This document shows, in pieces, positions 48,391-58,803 of a stretch of DNA of 64,000 nucleotides. The position numbers were made by a program, and so were the translations under genes. Positions within the stretch are counted from its first letter, which is position 1, and each line of letters opens with the position of its first letter. Source of the stretch: Coenobita brevimanus. Lineage: Eukaryota > Arthropoda > Malacostraca > Decapoda > Coenobitidae. The stretch is taken from assembly GCA_032717465.1 (NCBI GenBank), contig CM064681.1, positions 16,190,691-16,254,690 of the forward strand. The letters are read 5' to 3'. The notes under the pieces were generated by a model. It made no database searches and was not told the origin of the DNA. It worked only from the letters and a program-made list of their open reading frames with translations.

Positions 48391-49587
48391 CTAAAGTCTA
48401 GATAAGCAATCTGTAATAACATTTTCTTTCCCCTTGAAATGTTGTATGTCTAATGAATACTCCTGAAGAAGTAGACTCCATCTTGTCAATCTCTGATTTT
48501 TATCTTTAAACTTACTAAGGAATTTCAGTGGGTTATGATCGGTATAAATGACTATGGGGTCAAAACCAAAACACAAATAAAATGAAAAATGCTGTAAAAA
48601 CAAAATTAAGGCCAAAAGCTCTTTCTCAATAGCTGAGTAGTTCTTTTGAGGTGGAGTGAACTTCTTACTGTAATAAGATACAGGGTGTTCAATACCCTGA
48701 TCATCCTCTTGCAGCAAAACAGCCCCAGCTCCTGTATCACTTGCGTCAAAAGCCATTTTAAAAGGCTTAGCAAAATTTGAAGAAGTGAGCACTGGCTGAC
48801 TTAATAGGATAGCTTTAAGTTTGCTGAAAGAGGATTCACAGTTAGCGGTCCAGACAAATTTAACTCCCTTTTTTAGTAGGTCTGTAAGTGGTGATACAAG
48901 AATTGAAAAGTTAAAAACAAATCTCCTGTAATAACCTACCATTCCCAAAAATCTTTGTAGCTCTTTCCTACTTTTAGGTCTGGGAAGATCACTTATAACC
49001 TGAACCATAGCTCCTGGTGGTGCAATGTGTCCATCACCAATTACGTACCCAAGGTACTGAAATTTAGCTTGACCAAACTCACACTTTGATAAATTAGCTA
49101 CAAGATTAGCCTGAACCAAACGCTCAAGAAATTTACTGACATGGCATAGGTGATCTTTCCAGTTGTCACTGAAGATTAATACATCATCATTATAAACAAC
49201 ACACCCTGCCAAACCCTCTGTTACAACATTCATGAGCTTCTGAAATGTGGATGGTGCATTCTTCATACCATATGGCATTACAGAACATGCAAAAGTCTTT
49301 CCTAGTGTTACAAAACATGAGATCTCCCTAGCACGTTCAGTCATAGGTACTTGCCATTATCCCTTTAACAAATCAAACTTACTTATATACTTAGCCTTTC
49401 CGATCTTGTCTATGCAATCTTCCACGTGAGGGAGAGGGTAGGTGTCTGTTTTGGTTATCTGATTAACACGTCTATAGTCGATGCAAAGCTGCTGTGACCC
49501 ACCTGGCTTAGGGACTAGAGTGACAGAACTCCACTCGCTCTGACAGGGCTCAATCATCTTGTGGTCCAACAGGTAGCCAATCTCCTT
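48391..49587 (-). pseudogene. unit A reverse transcriptase and RNase H
   Basis: The RT starts in the frame 49569-49360 (SVTLVPKPGGSQQLCIDYRR, TDTYPLPHVEDCIDKIGKAK, SKFDLLKG), is broken by TAA at 49357-49359, and continues in the same frame at 49344-48394. Motifs there are MPYGMKNAPSTFQKLM, VVYNDDVLIFSDNW (catalytic YNDD), FLGMVGYYRRFVFNFS, and RNase H MAFDASDTGAGAVLLQ, NYSAIEKELLALIL, VIYTDHNPLKFL. It ends 61 bp before the LTR, so no integrase follows. The TAA replaces a residue next to a conserved core motif, so read-through activity is unlikely. Confidence 0.9.
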
Positions 49588-50655
49588 CTAGATGAGAGGA
49601 ACTTTCACTGGGTTCACACGGTATGGAGGCAGTTTAATTGGCTTTGTGTCTCCAACATCGACATCATGCATCAACACAGTGGTTCTTCCTGGAGTCTCAC
49701 GGAACAATTGCGGGTATTCCTGTAGTAATGCCGAAAACTCCTGCATTGCCTCGGGAGCTAGATGAGAAAGCTTAGTCTGGAAATCATTCATGATATCAGG
49801 ATTCTTCCCCAAACTATCACTCAGGCTCATACTGCATGGGAGAGCTTTACTTGCGGACTCAAGTAGAACAGCTACAGTGCAGACTAGGTTATTTTCGTCC
49901 CACCTGTGATATAACTTTAGCATGTTGATGTGACAAAGTTGCTTGTTCTTTCTACGATCTGGTGTGACGATGACATAGTTGACATCACTGAGTTTCTTCT
50001 CCACGAAATAAGGACCACTAAACTTGGCTTGAAGAGGTTGCCCATGCACTGGTAGCAGAATCAAAACCTAATCTCCTGGCTGAAAGTGGCGTAACCTGGA
50101 CTTATTATCATACCAAGTCTTCATCTTCTCCTGAGCAGCTCCTAAATTCTCTCTCGCCAGCTGTAAAGCAGTGGACAGCCATTCTTTGAACTTCATCACA
50201 TACTCCAGCTGGTTGACGTCATCTTCCTCCGACAGCCAGCATTCCGTGAGTAGCTTAAGGGGTCCTCTTACTTCATGGCCAAAGAGTAGTTCAAAGGGTG
50301 AGAAGCCCAGTGATTCATTTGGAGATTCTCTTGCGGCAAATACAACGAATGGAAGACCTTTATCCCAGTCTTTCTGATTTTCCAAACAGTATTTCCTGAG
50401 CATCGATTTGAGTGTTTGATGATATCTCTCCAACGCTCCTTGGGTCTGGGGATGGTAAGCTGCAGACGTGATCTGGATGATGCCCAACTCTTTCAGAGAC
50501 TGCTTGAAAACATTTGACATGAAATTACTTCCCCGGTCTGACTGTACTTCCTTGGGCAGACCAAACTTGGTGAAGAATCCTAGCATTTCCTTAACCACGT
50601 TCTTTGCTGAGATATTTCTAAGTGGAATGTTCAGGATAACGAGTAGCCATATCAA
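49588..50655 (-). pseudogene. unit A integrase C-terminal half and IN-RT linker
   Basis: The frame 50655-50071 holds the late integrase core: EVQSDRGSNFMSNVFKQSLK (second catalytic Asp) and AAYHPQTQGALERYHQTLKS (catalytic Glu). It ends at a TAG at 50068. The same frame resumes at 50064 with LQAKFSGPYFVEKKLSDVNY, the GPY/F module, and runs as a linker of about 90 codons to a TAG at 49588-49590, which also occurs in units B and C. Integrase lies upstream of RT. Confidence 0.88.
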
Positions 50656-51854
50656 TCAGGGTCAACACAAGAAAATCCTGAAGAAGTCTTAGGAAGAGGG
50701 CCCACAATATCCACCAACACACGGGTGAATGGCGCCTCAAAAGGAGGAATGGGAACTAGAGGTGCAACCTTTTCGGTCTGATTACACTTCCCCACAACTT
50801 GACAGGTGTGACAAGACTTACAATACCAGGAAACATCTCTGAAGATACCTGGCCAATAGAAGTGTTTCAAAATGCGTGCCACAGTCTTCCTCACTCCAAG
50901 GTGTCCGGCCAAACTGGAATCATGCACCACTCTAATGATATCCTGCCTACAAACACGAGGGATGACAGCTTGATGTACAACCTCCCATTCACAGTCGGCT
51001 GATGCTGTTGGGGGTCTCCACTTCCTCATAAGTACTCCTGACTTTATATAATAACAAGCAGAAGCACCAGCTGACTCTTCCTCACTGCAAGCAGAGTTAG
51101 CTAGACCTTTCAACTCAGGGTCAGCAACCTGCAACTCAACCAACTCTTGACGAGACAAATTATCAACACTACGGGGTACTGCCTCATAGGGTAAGTAGTC
51201 CAAATTAGCAAGAAAAGTGTCAGCTAGGATAGCATCATCATCATCATTACCCTCTAAGTCACCAGTAACTTTAGACTTAGCCCTAGTGACCGCACATGCA
51301 GAGAACACATCAGGGACATCACAGTCCTGGGTCGCAGTCACTGGTTCACTAGACAACTGAGGAGCTAGACACACTTGACTTCCACCAATATCATTTCCAA
51401 GTAAGAAAGTTACACCTGACATTGGGAATGTCTCAACCAACCCAACCATAACGGAACCATTAACAAAACCAGACTCTAAATTCACTCTGCACAGAGGGAC
51501 AGAAACGTAATTATTCCCTACACCTTGTAAGATTACAGTTTCATCAGAGGAATTAACATTTGAGCCTAGAACACTGGTCAGCATAAGGGATTGGCAAGCA
51601 CCTGTATCACGATATATTTTAACTGATTTCCTGTCATTACTGTCCAGAGGACTGACAAAACCATCAGACAGGAAATTAGCATATGAACTCTTGAGAGTGT
51701 CACCCACGTTACTGCTCAAAAGAGGAGCTTCATCATGAGGATTTAATTTACCCTTCAAAGCAGGTTCAGTTAACTCGGTTAAAGAATTCTGGGAACTCTC
51801 AAGGGTGGACACTAGACCAATTGACTGAATATTTAAAGACTTCTTTTTGTTCAC
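50652..51854 (-). pseudogene. unit A protease and integrase N-terminal half
   Basis: The 400-codon frame contains the aspartic protease motif DTGA (about residue 83), the flap-side LLGND, an acidic linker, then the integrase zinc finger (VVHDSSLAGHLGVRKT...CKSCHTCQ) and the first core Asp (RVLVDIVGPLP). It leaves frame at 50668, where two bases present in units B and C are missing. The frame starts inside the ORF, since the CCHC knuckle lies upstream in the same reading. Confidence 0.88.
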
Positions 51855-51949
51855 ATCACGCTGTCTCCTGAAACATTTCTCCGTAGAATGACCAAGGTTA
51901 CTACAATATGTACATTTACTTTTCTGAAATCTAGAGGTGGAAGTGGTAT

Positions 51950-53062
51950 TTACTTCCTGAGAAACATCATCTTTATTCTCTTTCCTGTTACCTGTACTCT
52001 GAGTAGAGGCAACGTACTTACTCTCAGCTTTCCTTTTTCTTTAGAGTATCTCTTGTGAGTGAGAACATATTCATCAGCTAAAACTGCAGCATCAGACAAA
52101 TTATCTGTTCTTTTCTCATCAAGATATAGGCTTACATCTTTATTAATACACCTTTTGAAGTCCTCCAGCAAAATCATCTGCTTAAATTTATCAAAATCAG
52201 AATTTACATTCTTAGAATTTAACCACTGGTCTAACAGATCTTTTTTGATTTTTGCATACTCAACATGGGATTGCTTATCTTGCTTATAAGTTGTCCTATA
52301 TTTTACTCTATAGGCTTCAGGAACAAGCTCATGGGCCTTAAGAATCAAGCTCTTAACTACATCATAATTATCAGATTGATCCTGAGGCAAAGATGCATAA
52401 GTTACTTGAGCTTTACCGATGAGAACAGTTTGAAGGAGTACAGGCCAATACTTTTTGGGCCAATTAAAACCTGTAGCTACCCTCTCAAACAACTGAAAAT
52501 ACTTTGTTAAATCAGATTCATTAAAAGGAGGGACAAGTTTAACATTTTTAGCCACATCAAAATCATTAGAGCTAGATGATCCAGTTCCACCTTGTTTCAT
52601 GCGATACTCATGGTCTGCTTGAATCCTAGCAAGTTCAATTTGTGCCTGAGCCTGTGCCTGTGCCTCCTGAATACGAGCCTGAGACTCAGCCTCCTTAGCA
52701 CGTGCCTGAAACTCAGCCTCCTTAGCACGTGCCTGAAACTCAGCCTCCTTAGCACGTGCCTGAAACTCAGCCTCCTTAGCAAGAGCCTCCTGCAGGGCTA
52801 ACTGAAACTTAGCTATTTCAATCTGCGTTTGCTCATCTGGAGGAGTTACATTAAACAAGCTTTTATTAATCATGTCAACAATTTGATCTTTAGAATGATG
52901 AGAGTGAACAGCAATTCCCAATTGTTGAGCAACAAGCTTAAGTTCATTCTTTGTTCTGTTTTCTACATGATACACTGTTTGCACATTTGACAAAAAATCT
53001 TTGGCTTCATCAAGAGTAGTAATTGTAGACATCATGAATAAATCACAGTCACAAAATATCAA
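51950..53062 (-). pseudogene. unit A gag (frameshifted)
   Basis: The 370-codon frame begins at an ATG (MIFCDCDLFM); a second Met pair ten residues on (MMSTITTLDE) is an equally good start. It has an N-terminal SAP-like/helical part, the repeat KEAEFQARA (three copies plus one KEAESQARI) predicted as a charged helix, then a capsid-like region (LVPPFNESDLTKYFQLFERV, FNWPKKYWPVLLQTVLIGKA, YRTTYKQDKQSHVEY). A 1-base deletion near 52033 cuts the last 20 residues out of frame, before the CCHC knuckle. Gag packages the element RNA in cytoplasmic particles. Confidence 0.88.
52678..52785 (-). repeat. 27-bp tandem repeat in gag, unit A
   Basis: Copies of a 27-bp unit (CTCCTTAGCACGTGCCTGAA plus ACTCAGC on the plus strand) encode the 9-residue KEAEFQARA helix repeat. 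Unit A has three exact units plus a variant. Confidence 0.9.
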
Positions 53063-53116
53063 GCAATATCCTTATGATAATATCCTGAATATCCTGATAA
53101 GAGGTCGCCAAATTAA

Positions 53117-53981
53117 TGTTACGGAACAGAGAGAGATAATGAATACTTCAAGTGAGAATACTAAAATCACTACTGTCCCACAAAGTTCCAGGTTCAAAAC
53201 AAAAGACTTATGTAATTTTACAAGTTAAAGTTTAATGCTCAAACTAACATCTAAACATTCAGGACTCATAAGGATAATGTAATGGCAAAACAGGTTATAT
53301 ATATGGTTAATTGCAATAGCCTCTATTAACACGAATTTAGCAAGAGCAAATTTATCTAAGTCAGCCCTGATAAAATGAGAAAACCGGATAATTCTCAGTT
53401 TAAGCAAGATATAATATTACTACAGATACAAAATATTACTTATACTGGCTGACAGCAATATGAATCATAAAAACTTTACCAGGCTTACGAATTAACACCT
53501 TAGGCTATACAAGAAAAATCGTAATAACACTTATACTCAAATTATACAGCAGCTAGATGGCTGGAGACTTCCTGAGCACTCACAAAAATAATAATGTACT
53601 GTACAGGGGAGGACAGAGATGTAAACAGAATGAGGAGTAGATCTAAGTGGCAACTAATGCAGAGACTGAGCTCATTATATAGGGGTCGGCAGAGCTTGAT
53701 TCAACTTGTAAGAAGGAAGCACAAATGAAGGTATAGGGGACAAAGAGTTGACAATCCTGCTCTGAACAACAGAAAGAACGACTTACTCTACTATAAGGGG
53801 AGAAGGGGGGAGTGAGGTAGAACATGCAAGCCTGGTCACTATGGAAGCCACGTGGCGAATCGTGAACAAACATGCAGCATACTGTACATTAGGATCATAC
53901 AAAGGATGATGCAATCTTGAACAAAACTGTATCATAAGTTAGAATTATACAAGGGATGATGAAATCATAGGCTATGTAACA
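53117..53981 (-). repeat. LTR2 (5' LTR of unit A and 3' LTR of unit B)
   Basis: 865 bp with termini TGTTAC...GTAACA. It is shared by the two neighbouring units. By eye it differs from LTR3 only at its second base (TG here, TA in LTR3), while LTR1 has an indel of about 30 bp and other differences. Confidence 0.93.
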
Positions 53982-54042
53982 CCTCCCCACAAAGAAAAAG
54001 AAACTTACAAAGAAAATTTCTTATTACTCTAAAACAATCTGT

Positions 54043-55242
54043 CTAAAGTCTAGATAAGCAATCTGCAATAACATTTTCTTTCCCCTTGAAATGTTGTATG
54101 TCTAATGAATACTCCTGAAGAAGTAGACTCCATCTTGCCAATCTCTGATTTTTATCTTTAAACTTACTAAGGAATTTCAGTGGGTTATGATCGGTATAAA
54201 TGACTATGGGGTCAAAACCAAAACACAAATAAAATAAAAAATGCTGTAAACCCAAAATTAAGACCAAAAGCTCTTTCTCAATAGCTGAGTAGTTCTTTTG
54301 AGGTGGAGTGAATTTCTTACTGTAATAAGATACAGGGTGTTCAATACCCTGATCATCCTCTTGCAGCAAAACAGCCCCAGCTTCTGTATCACTTGCGTCA
54401 AAAGCCATTTTAAAAGGCTTAGCAAAATTTGAAGAAGTGAGCACTGGCTGACTTAATAGGATAGCTTTAAGTTTGCTGAAAGAGGATTCACAGTTAGCGG
54501 TCAAGACAAATTTAACTCCCTTTTTCAGTAGGTCTGTAAGTGGTGATACAAGAATTGAAAAGTTAAAAACAAATCTCCTGTAATAACCTACCATTCCCAA
54601 AAATCTTCGTAGCCCTTTCCTACTTTTAGGTCTGGGAAGATCACTTATAACCTGAACCATAGCTCCTGGTGATGCAATGTGTCCATCACCAATTACGTAC
54701 CCAAGGTACTGAAATTTAGCTTGACCAAACTCACACTTTGATAAATTAGCTACAAGATTAGCCTGAACCAAATGCTCAAGAAATTTACTGACATGGCATA
54801 GGTGATCTTTCCAGTTGTCACTGAAGATTAATACATCATCATTATAAACAACACACCCTGCCAAACCCTTTGTTACAACATTCATGAGCTTTTGAAATGT
54901 GGATGGTGCATTCTTCATACCATATGGCATTACAGAACATGCAAAAGTCTTTCCTAGTGTTACAAAACATGAGATCTCCCTAGCACGTTCAGTCATAGGT
55001 ACTTGCCATTATCCCTTTAACAAATCAAACTTACTTATATACTTAGCCTTTCCGATCTTGTCTATGCAATCTTCCACGTGAGGGAGAGGGTAGGTGTCTG
55101 TTTTGGTTATCTGATTAACACGTCTATAGTCGATGCAAAGCCGCTGTGACCCACCTGGCTTAGGGACTAGAGTGACAGGAGAACTCCACTCGCTCTGACA
55201 GGGCTCAATCATCTTGTGGTCCGACAGGTAGCCAATCTCCTT
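54043..55242 (-). pseudogene. unit B reverse transcriptase and RNase H
   Basis: In frame with the upstream polyprotein. The RT fingers and palm (SSPVTLVPKPGGSQRLCIDY, SKFDLLKG) precede the shared TAA at 55009-55011. The frame resumes at once with MTERAREISCFVTLGKTFAC, MPYGMKNAPSTFQKLM, VVYNDDVLIFSDNW (catalytic YNDD), YYRRFVFNFSILVSPLTDLL and RNase H (AFDASDTEAGAVLLQ, EKELLVLI, IYTDHNPLKF). It ends at a TAG at 54043, 61 bp from the LTR. RT and RNase H are the last domains of the element. Confidence 0.92.
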
Positions 55243-55734
55243 CTAGATGAGAGGAACTTTCACTGGGTTCACACGGTATGGAGGCAGTTTAATTGGCTTT
55301 GTGTCTCCAACATCGACATCATGCATCAACACAGTGGTTCTTCCTGGAGTCTCACGGAACAATTGCGGGTATTCCTGTAGTAATGCCGAAAACTCCTGCC
55401 TTGCCTCGGGAGCTAGATGAGAAAGCTTAGTCTGGAAATCATTCATGATATCAGGATTCTTCCCCACACTATCACTCAGGCTCATACTGCATGGGAGAGC
55501 TTTACTTGCAGACTCAGGTAGAACAGCTACAGTGCAGACTAGGTTATTTTCGTCCCACCTGTGATATAACTTTAGCATGTTGATGTGACAAAGTTGCTTG
55601 TTCTTTCTACGATCTGGTGTGGCGATGACATAGTTGACATCACTGAGTTTCTTCTCCACGAAATAAGGACCACTTAACTTGGCTTGAAGAGGTTGCCCAT
55701 GCACTGGTAGCAGAATCAAAACCTGATCTCCTGG
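55243..55734 (-). pseudogene. unit B integrase GPY/F module and IN-RT linker
   Basis: In frame with the 1004-codon ORF after its TAG. It reads LQAKLSGPYFVEKKLSDVNY (GPY/F module, the SH3-like integrase end) and CHINMLKLYHRW, then a linker (LSHLAPEARQEFSALLQEYP, LFRETPGRTTVLMHDVDVGD) that leads into the RT fingers as the PR-RT linker does in ordinary Gypsy elements. It ends at the TAG at 55243 that is shared by all three units. Confidence 0.88.
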
Positions 55735-58700
55735 CTAAAAGTGGCGTAACCTGGACTTATTATCATACCAAGTCTTCATCTTCTCCTGAGCAGCTCCTAA
55801 ATTCTCTCTCGCCAGCTCTAAAGCAGTGGACAGCCGTTCTTTGAACTTCATCACATACTCCAGTAGGTTGACGTCATCTTCCTCCGACAGCCAGCATTCC
55901 GTGAGTAGCTTAAGGGGTCCTCTTACTTCATGGCCAAAGAGTAGTTCAAAGGGTGAGAAGCCCAGTGATTCATTTGGAGATTCTCTTGCGGCAAATACAA
56001 CGAATGGAAGACCTTTATCCCAGTCTTTCTGATGTTCCAAACAGTATTTCCTGAGCATCGATTTGAGTGTTTGATGATATCTCTCCAGCGCTCCTTGGGT
56101 CTGGGGATGGTAAGCTGAAGACGTGATCTGGATGATGCCCAACTCTTTCAGAGACTGCTTGAAAACATTTGATATGAAATTACTTCCCCGGTCTGACTGT
56201 ACTTCCTTGGGCAGACCAAACTTGGTGAAGAACCCTAGCATTTCCTTAACCACGTTCTTTGCTGAGATATTTCTAAGTGGAATGGCTTCAGGATAACGAG
56301 TAGCCATATCAATCAGGGTCAACACATAAGAAAATGCTGAAGAAGTCTTAGGAAGAGGGCCCACAATATCCACCAACACACGGGTGAATGGCGCCTCAAA
56401 AGGAGGAATGGGAACTAGAGGTGCAACCTTTTCGGTCTGATTACACTTCCCCACAACTTGACAGGTGTGACAAGACTTACAATACCAGGAAACATCTCTG
56501 AAGATACCTGGCCAGTAGAAGTGTTTCAAAATGCGTGCCACAGTCTTCCTCACTCCAAGGTGTCCGGCCAAACTGGAATCATGCACCACTCTAATGATAT
56601 CCTGCCTACAAACACGAGGGATGACAACTTGATGTACAACCTCCCATTCACAGTCGGCTGATGCTGTTGGGGGTCTCCACTTCCTCATAAGTACTCCTGA
56701 CTTTATATAATAACAAGCAGAAGCACCAGCTGACTCTTCCTCACTGCAAGCAGAGTTAGCTAGACCTTTCAACTCAGGGTCAGCAACCTGCAACTCAACC
56801 AACTCTTGACGAGACAAATTATCAACACTACGGGGTACTGCCTCATAGGGTAAGTAGTCCAAATTAGCAAGAAAAGTGTCAGCTAGGATAGCATCATCAT
56901 CATCATTACCCTCTAAGTCACCAGTAACTTTAGACTTAGCCCTAGTGACCGCACATGCAGAGAACACATCAGGGACATCACAGTCCTGGGTCGCAGTCAC
57001 TGGTTCACTAGACAACTGAGGAGCTAGACACACTTGACTTCCACCAATATCATTTCCAAGTAAGAAAGTTACACCTGACATTGGGAATGTCTCAACCAAC
57101 CCAACCATAACGGAACCATTAACAAAACCAGACTCTAAATTCACTCTGCACAGAGGGACAGAAACGTAATTATTCCCTACACCTTGTAAGATTACAGTTT
57201 CATCAGAGGAATTAACATTTGAGCCTAGAACACTGGTCAGCATAAGGGATTGCCAAGCACCTGTATCACGATATATTTTAACTGATTTCCTGTCATTACT
57301 GTCCAGAGGACTGACAAAACCATCAGACAGGAAATTAGCATATGAACTCTTGAGAGTGTCACCCACGTTACTGCTCAAAAGAGGAGCTTCATCATGAGGA
57401 TTTAATTTACCCTTCAAAGCAGGTTCAGTTAACTCGGTTAAAGAATTCTGGGAACTCTCAAGGGTGGACACTAGACCAATTGACTGAATATTTAAAGACT
57501 TCTTTTTGTTCACATCACGCTGTCTCCTGAAACATTTCTCCGTAGTATGACCAAGGTTACTACAATATGTACATTTACTTTTCTGAAATCTAGAGGTGGA
57601 AGTGGTATTTACTTCCTGAGAAACATCATCTTTATTCTCTTTCCTGTTACCTGTACTCTGAGTAGAGGCAACGTACTTACTCTCAGCTTTCCTTTTTTCT
57701 TTAGAGTATCTCTTGTGAGTGAGAACATATTCATCAGCTAAAACTGCAGCATCAGACAAATTATCTGTTCTTTTCTCATCAAGATATAGGCTTACATCTT
57801 TATTAATACACCTTTTGAAGTCCTCCAGCAAAATCATCTGCTTAAATTTATCAAAATCAGAATTTACATTCTTAGAATTTAACCACTGGTCTAACAGATC
57901 TTTTTTGATTTTTGCATACTCAACATGGGATTGCTTATCTTGCTTATAAGTTGTCCTATATTTTACTCTATAGGCTTCAGGAACAAGCTCATGGGCCTTA
58001 AGAATCAAGCTCTTAACTACATCATAATTATCAGATTGATCCTGAGGCAAAGATGCATAAGTTACTTGAGCTTTACCGATGAGAACAGTTTGAAGGAGTA
58101 CAGGCCAATACTTTTTGGGCCAATTAAAACCTGTAGCTACCCTCTCAAACAACTGAAAATACTTTGTTAAATCAGATTCATTAAAAGGAGGGACAAGTTT
58201 AACATTTTTAGCCACATCAAAATCATTAGAGCTAGATGATCCAGTTCCACCTTGTTTCATGCGATACTCATGGTCTGCTTGAATCCTAGCAAGTTCAATT
58301 TGTGCCTGAGCCTGTGCCTGTGCCTCCTGAATACGAGCCTGAGACTCAGCCTCCTTAGCACGTGCCTGAAACTCAGCCTCCTTAGCACGTGCCTGAAACT
58401 CAGCCTCCTTAGCACGTGCCTGAAACTCAGCCTCCTTAGCACGTGCCTGAAACTCAGCCTCCTTAGCAAGAGCCTCCTGCAGGGCTAACTGAAACTTAGC
58501 TATTTCAATCTGCGTTTGCTCATCTGGAGGAGTTACATTAAACAAGCTTTTATTAATCATGTCAACAATTTGATCTTTAGAATGATGAGAGTGAACAGCA
58601 ATTCCCAATTGTTGAGCAATAAGCTTAAGTTCATTCTTTGTTCTGTTTTCTACATGATACACTGTTTGCACATTTGACAAAAAATCTTTGGCTTCATCAA

Positions 58701-58749
58701 GAGTAGTAATTGCAGACATCATGAATAAATCACAGTCACAAAATATCAA
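55735..58749 (-). CDS. Gag-protease-integrase polyprotein, unit B (1004 codons)
   Basis: Residues 1-90 are helical; 95-139 carry four KEAEFQARA repeats plus one variant; 180-340 look like a capsid-type region. A CCHC knuckle sits at Cys393, Cys396, His401, Cys406. The protease has DTGA at 495-498 and LLGND at 563-567. An acidic linker (610-660) leads to the integrase zinc finger (His723, His730, Cys760, Cys763), then the catalytic core Asp794, Asp853, Glu889 with 35 residues between the last two (DX35E). All key residues are present. A TAG ends it at 55735, before the GPY/F module, where unit A has Gln. Ty3/Gypsy-type proteins in Copia order match the Gmr1-like group. Expression is unknown. 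Confidence 0.92.
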   Translation of the reverse strand: MIFCDCDLFMMSAITTLDEAKDFLSNVQTVYHVENRTKNELKLIAQQLGIAVHSHHSKDQIVDMINKSLFNVTPPDEQTQIEIAKFQLALQEALAKEAEFQARAKEAEFQARAKEAEFQARAKEAEFQARAKEAESQARIQEAQAQAQAQIELARIQADHEYRMKQGGTGSSSSNDFDVAKNVKLVPPFNESDLTKYFQLFERVATGFNWPKKYWPVLLQTVLIGKAQVTYASLPQDQSDNYDVVKSLILKAHELVPEAYRVKYRTTYKQDKQSHVEYAKIKKDLLDQWLNSKNVNSDFDKFKQMILLEDFKRCINKDVSLYLDEKRTDNLSDAAVLADEYVLTHKRYSKEKRKAESKYVASTQSTGNRKENKDDVSQEVNTTSTSRFQKSKCTYCSNLGHTTEKCFRRQRDVNKKKSLNIQSIGLVSTLESSQNSLTELTEPALKGKLNPHDEAPLLSSNVGDTLKSSYANFLSDGFVSPLDSNDRKSVKIYRDTGAWQSLMLTSVLGSNVNSSDETVILQGVGNNYVSVPLCRVNLESGFVNGSVMVGLVETFPMSGVTFLLGNDIGGSQVCLAPQLSSEPVTATQDCDVPDVFSACAVTRAKSKVTGDLEGNDDDDAILADTFLANLDYLPYEAVPRSVDNLSRQELVELQVADPELKGLANSACSEEESAGASACYYIKSGVLMRKWRPPTASADCEWEVVHQVVIPRVCRQDIIRVVHDSSLAGHLGVRKTVARILKHFYWPGIFRDVSWYCKSCHTCQVVGKCNQTEKVAPLVPIPPFEAPFTRVLVDIVGPLPKTSSAFSYVLTLIDMATRYPEAIPLRNISAKNVVKEMLGFFTKFGLPKEVQSDRGSNFISNVFKQSLKELGIIQITSSAYHPQTQGALERYHQTLKSMLRKYCLEHQKDWDKGLPFVVFAARESPNESLGFSPFELLFGHEVRGPLKLLTECWLSEEDDVNLLEYVMKFKERLSTALELARENLGAAQEKMKTWYDNKSRLRHF
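58338..58472 (-). repeat. 27-bp tandem repeat in gag, unit B
   Basis: The same 27-bp unit as in unit A, with four exact units plus a variant. The extra unit explains 27 bp of the length difference between the two gag regions. Confidence 0.9.
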
Positions 58750-58803
58750 GCAATATCCTTATGATAATATCCTGAATATCCTGATAAGAGGTCGCCAAAT
58801 TAA

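Larger units (their letters stand above)
48330..53116 (-). mobile_element. Gmr1-like LTR retrotransposon, unit A internal region
   Basis: The minus-strand order is primer-binding-site candidate (TGGCGACCTC, 53101-53110 read in reverse), gag, CCHC knuckle, protease, integrase, reverse transcriptase, RNase H and polypurine tract. It is more decayed than unit B: a 1-base deletion in a T-run near 52033 shifts the gag frame, two 2-base deletions near 50625 and 50668 shift the integrase frame, and nonsense codons are at 50068, 49588 and 49357. Gag has one fewer copy of the 9-residue repeat than unit B. Confidence 0.9.
53982..58803 (-). mobile_element. Gmr1-like LTR retrotransposon, unit B internal region (best preserved)
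   Basis: One reading frame runs from the ATG at 58749 to the stop at 54043-54045 (1569 codons) with no frameshift, interrupted only by three nonsense codons (55735-55737 TAG, 55243-55245 TAG, 55009-55011 TAA). Domain order is gag, CCHC, protease, integrase, GPY/F, RT, RNase H. A candidate primer-binding site (TGGCGACCTC) lies 6 bases inside the 5' LTR; it begins like the Arg-tRNA sites of some Gypsy elements, but I cannot confirm the tRNA. A polypurine run (GTGGGGAGG) precedes the 3' LTR. Confidence 0.93.

Noticed and set aside
52592..52801. Plus-strand ORF of repeated Leu/Ser/Leu text across the gag repeats (also at 58252-58488)
   Set aside because: It is the antisense shadow of the 27-bp gag repeat on the minus strand.
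55009..55245. Programmed stop-codon read-through in pol
   Set aside because: The TAA falls inside conserved RT sequence and unit A has a further stop at a different place. Nonsense mutation before duplication explains the pattern better.
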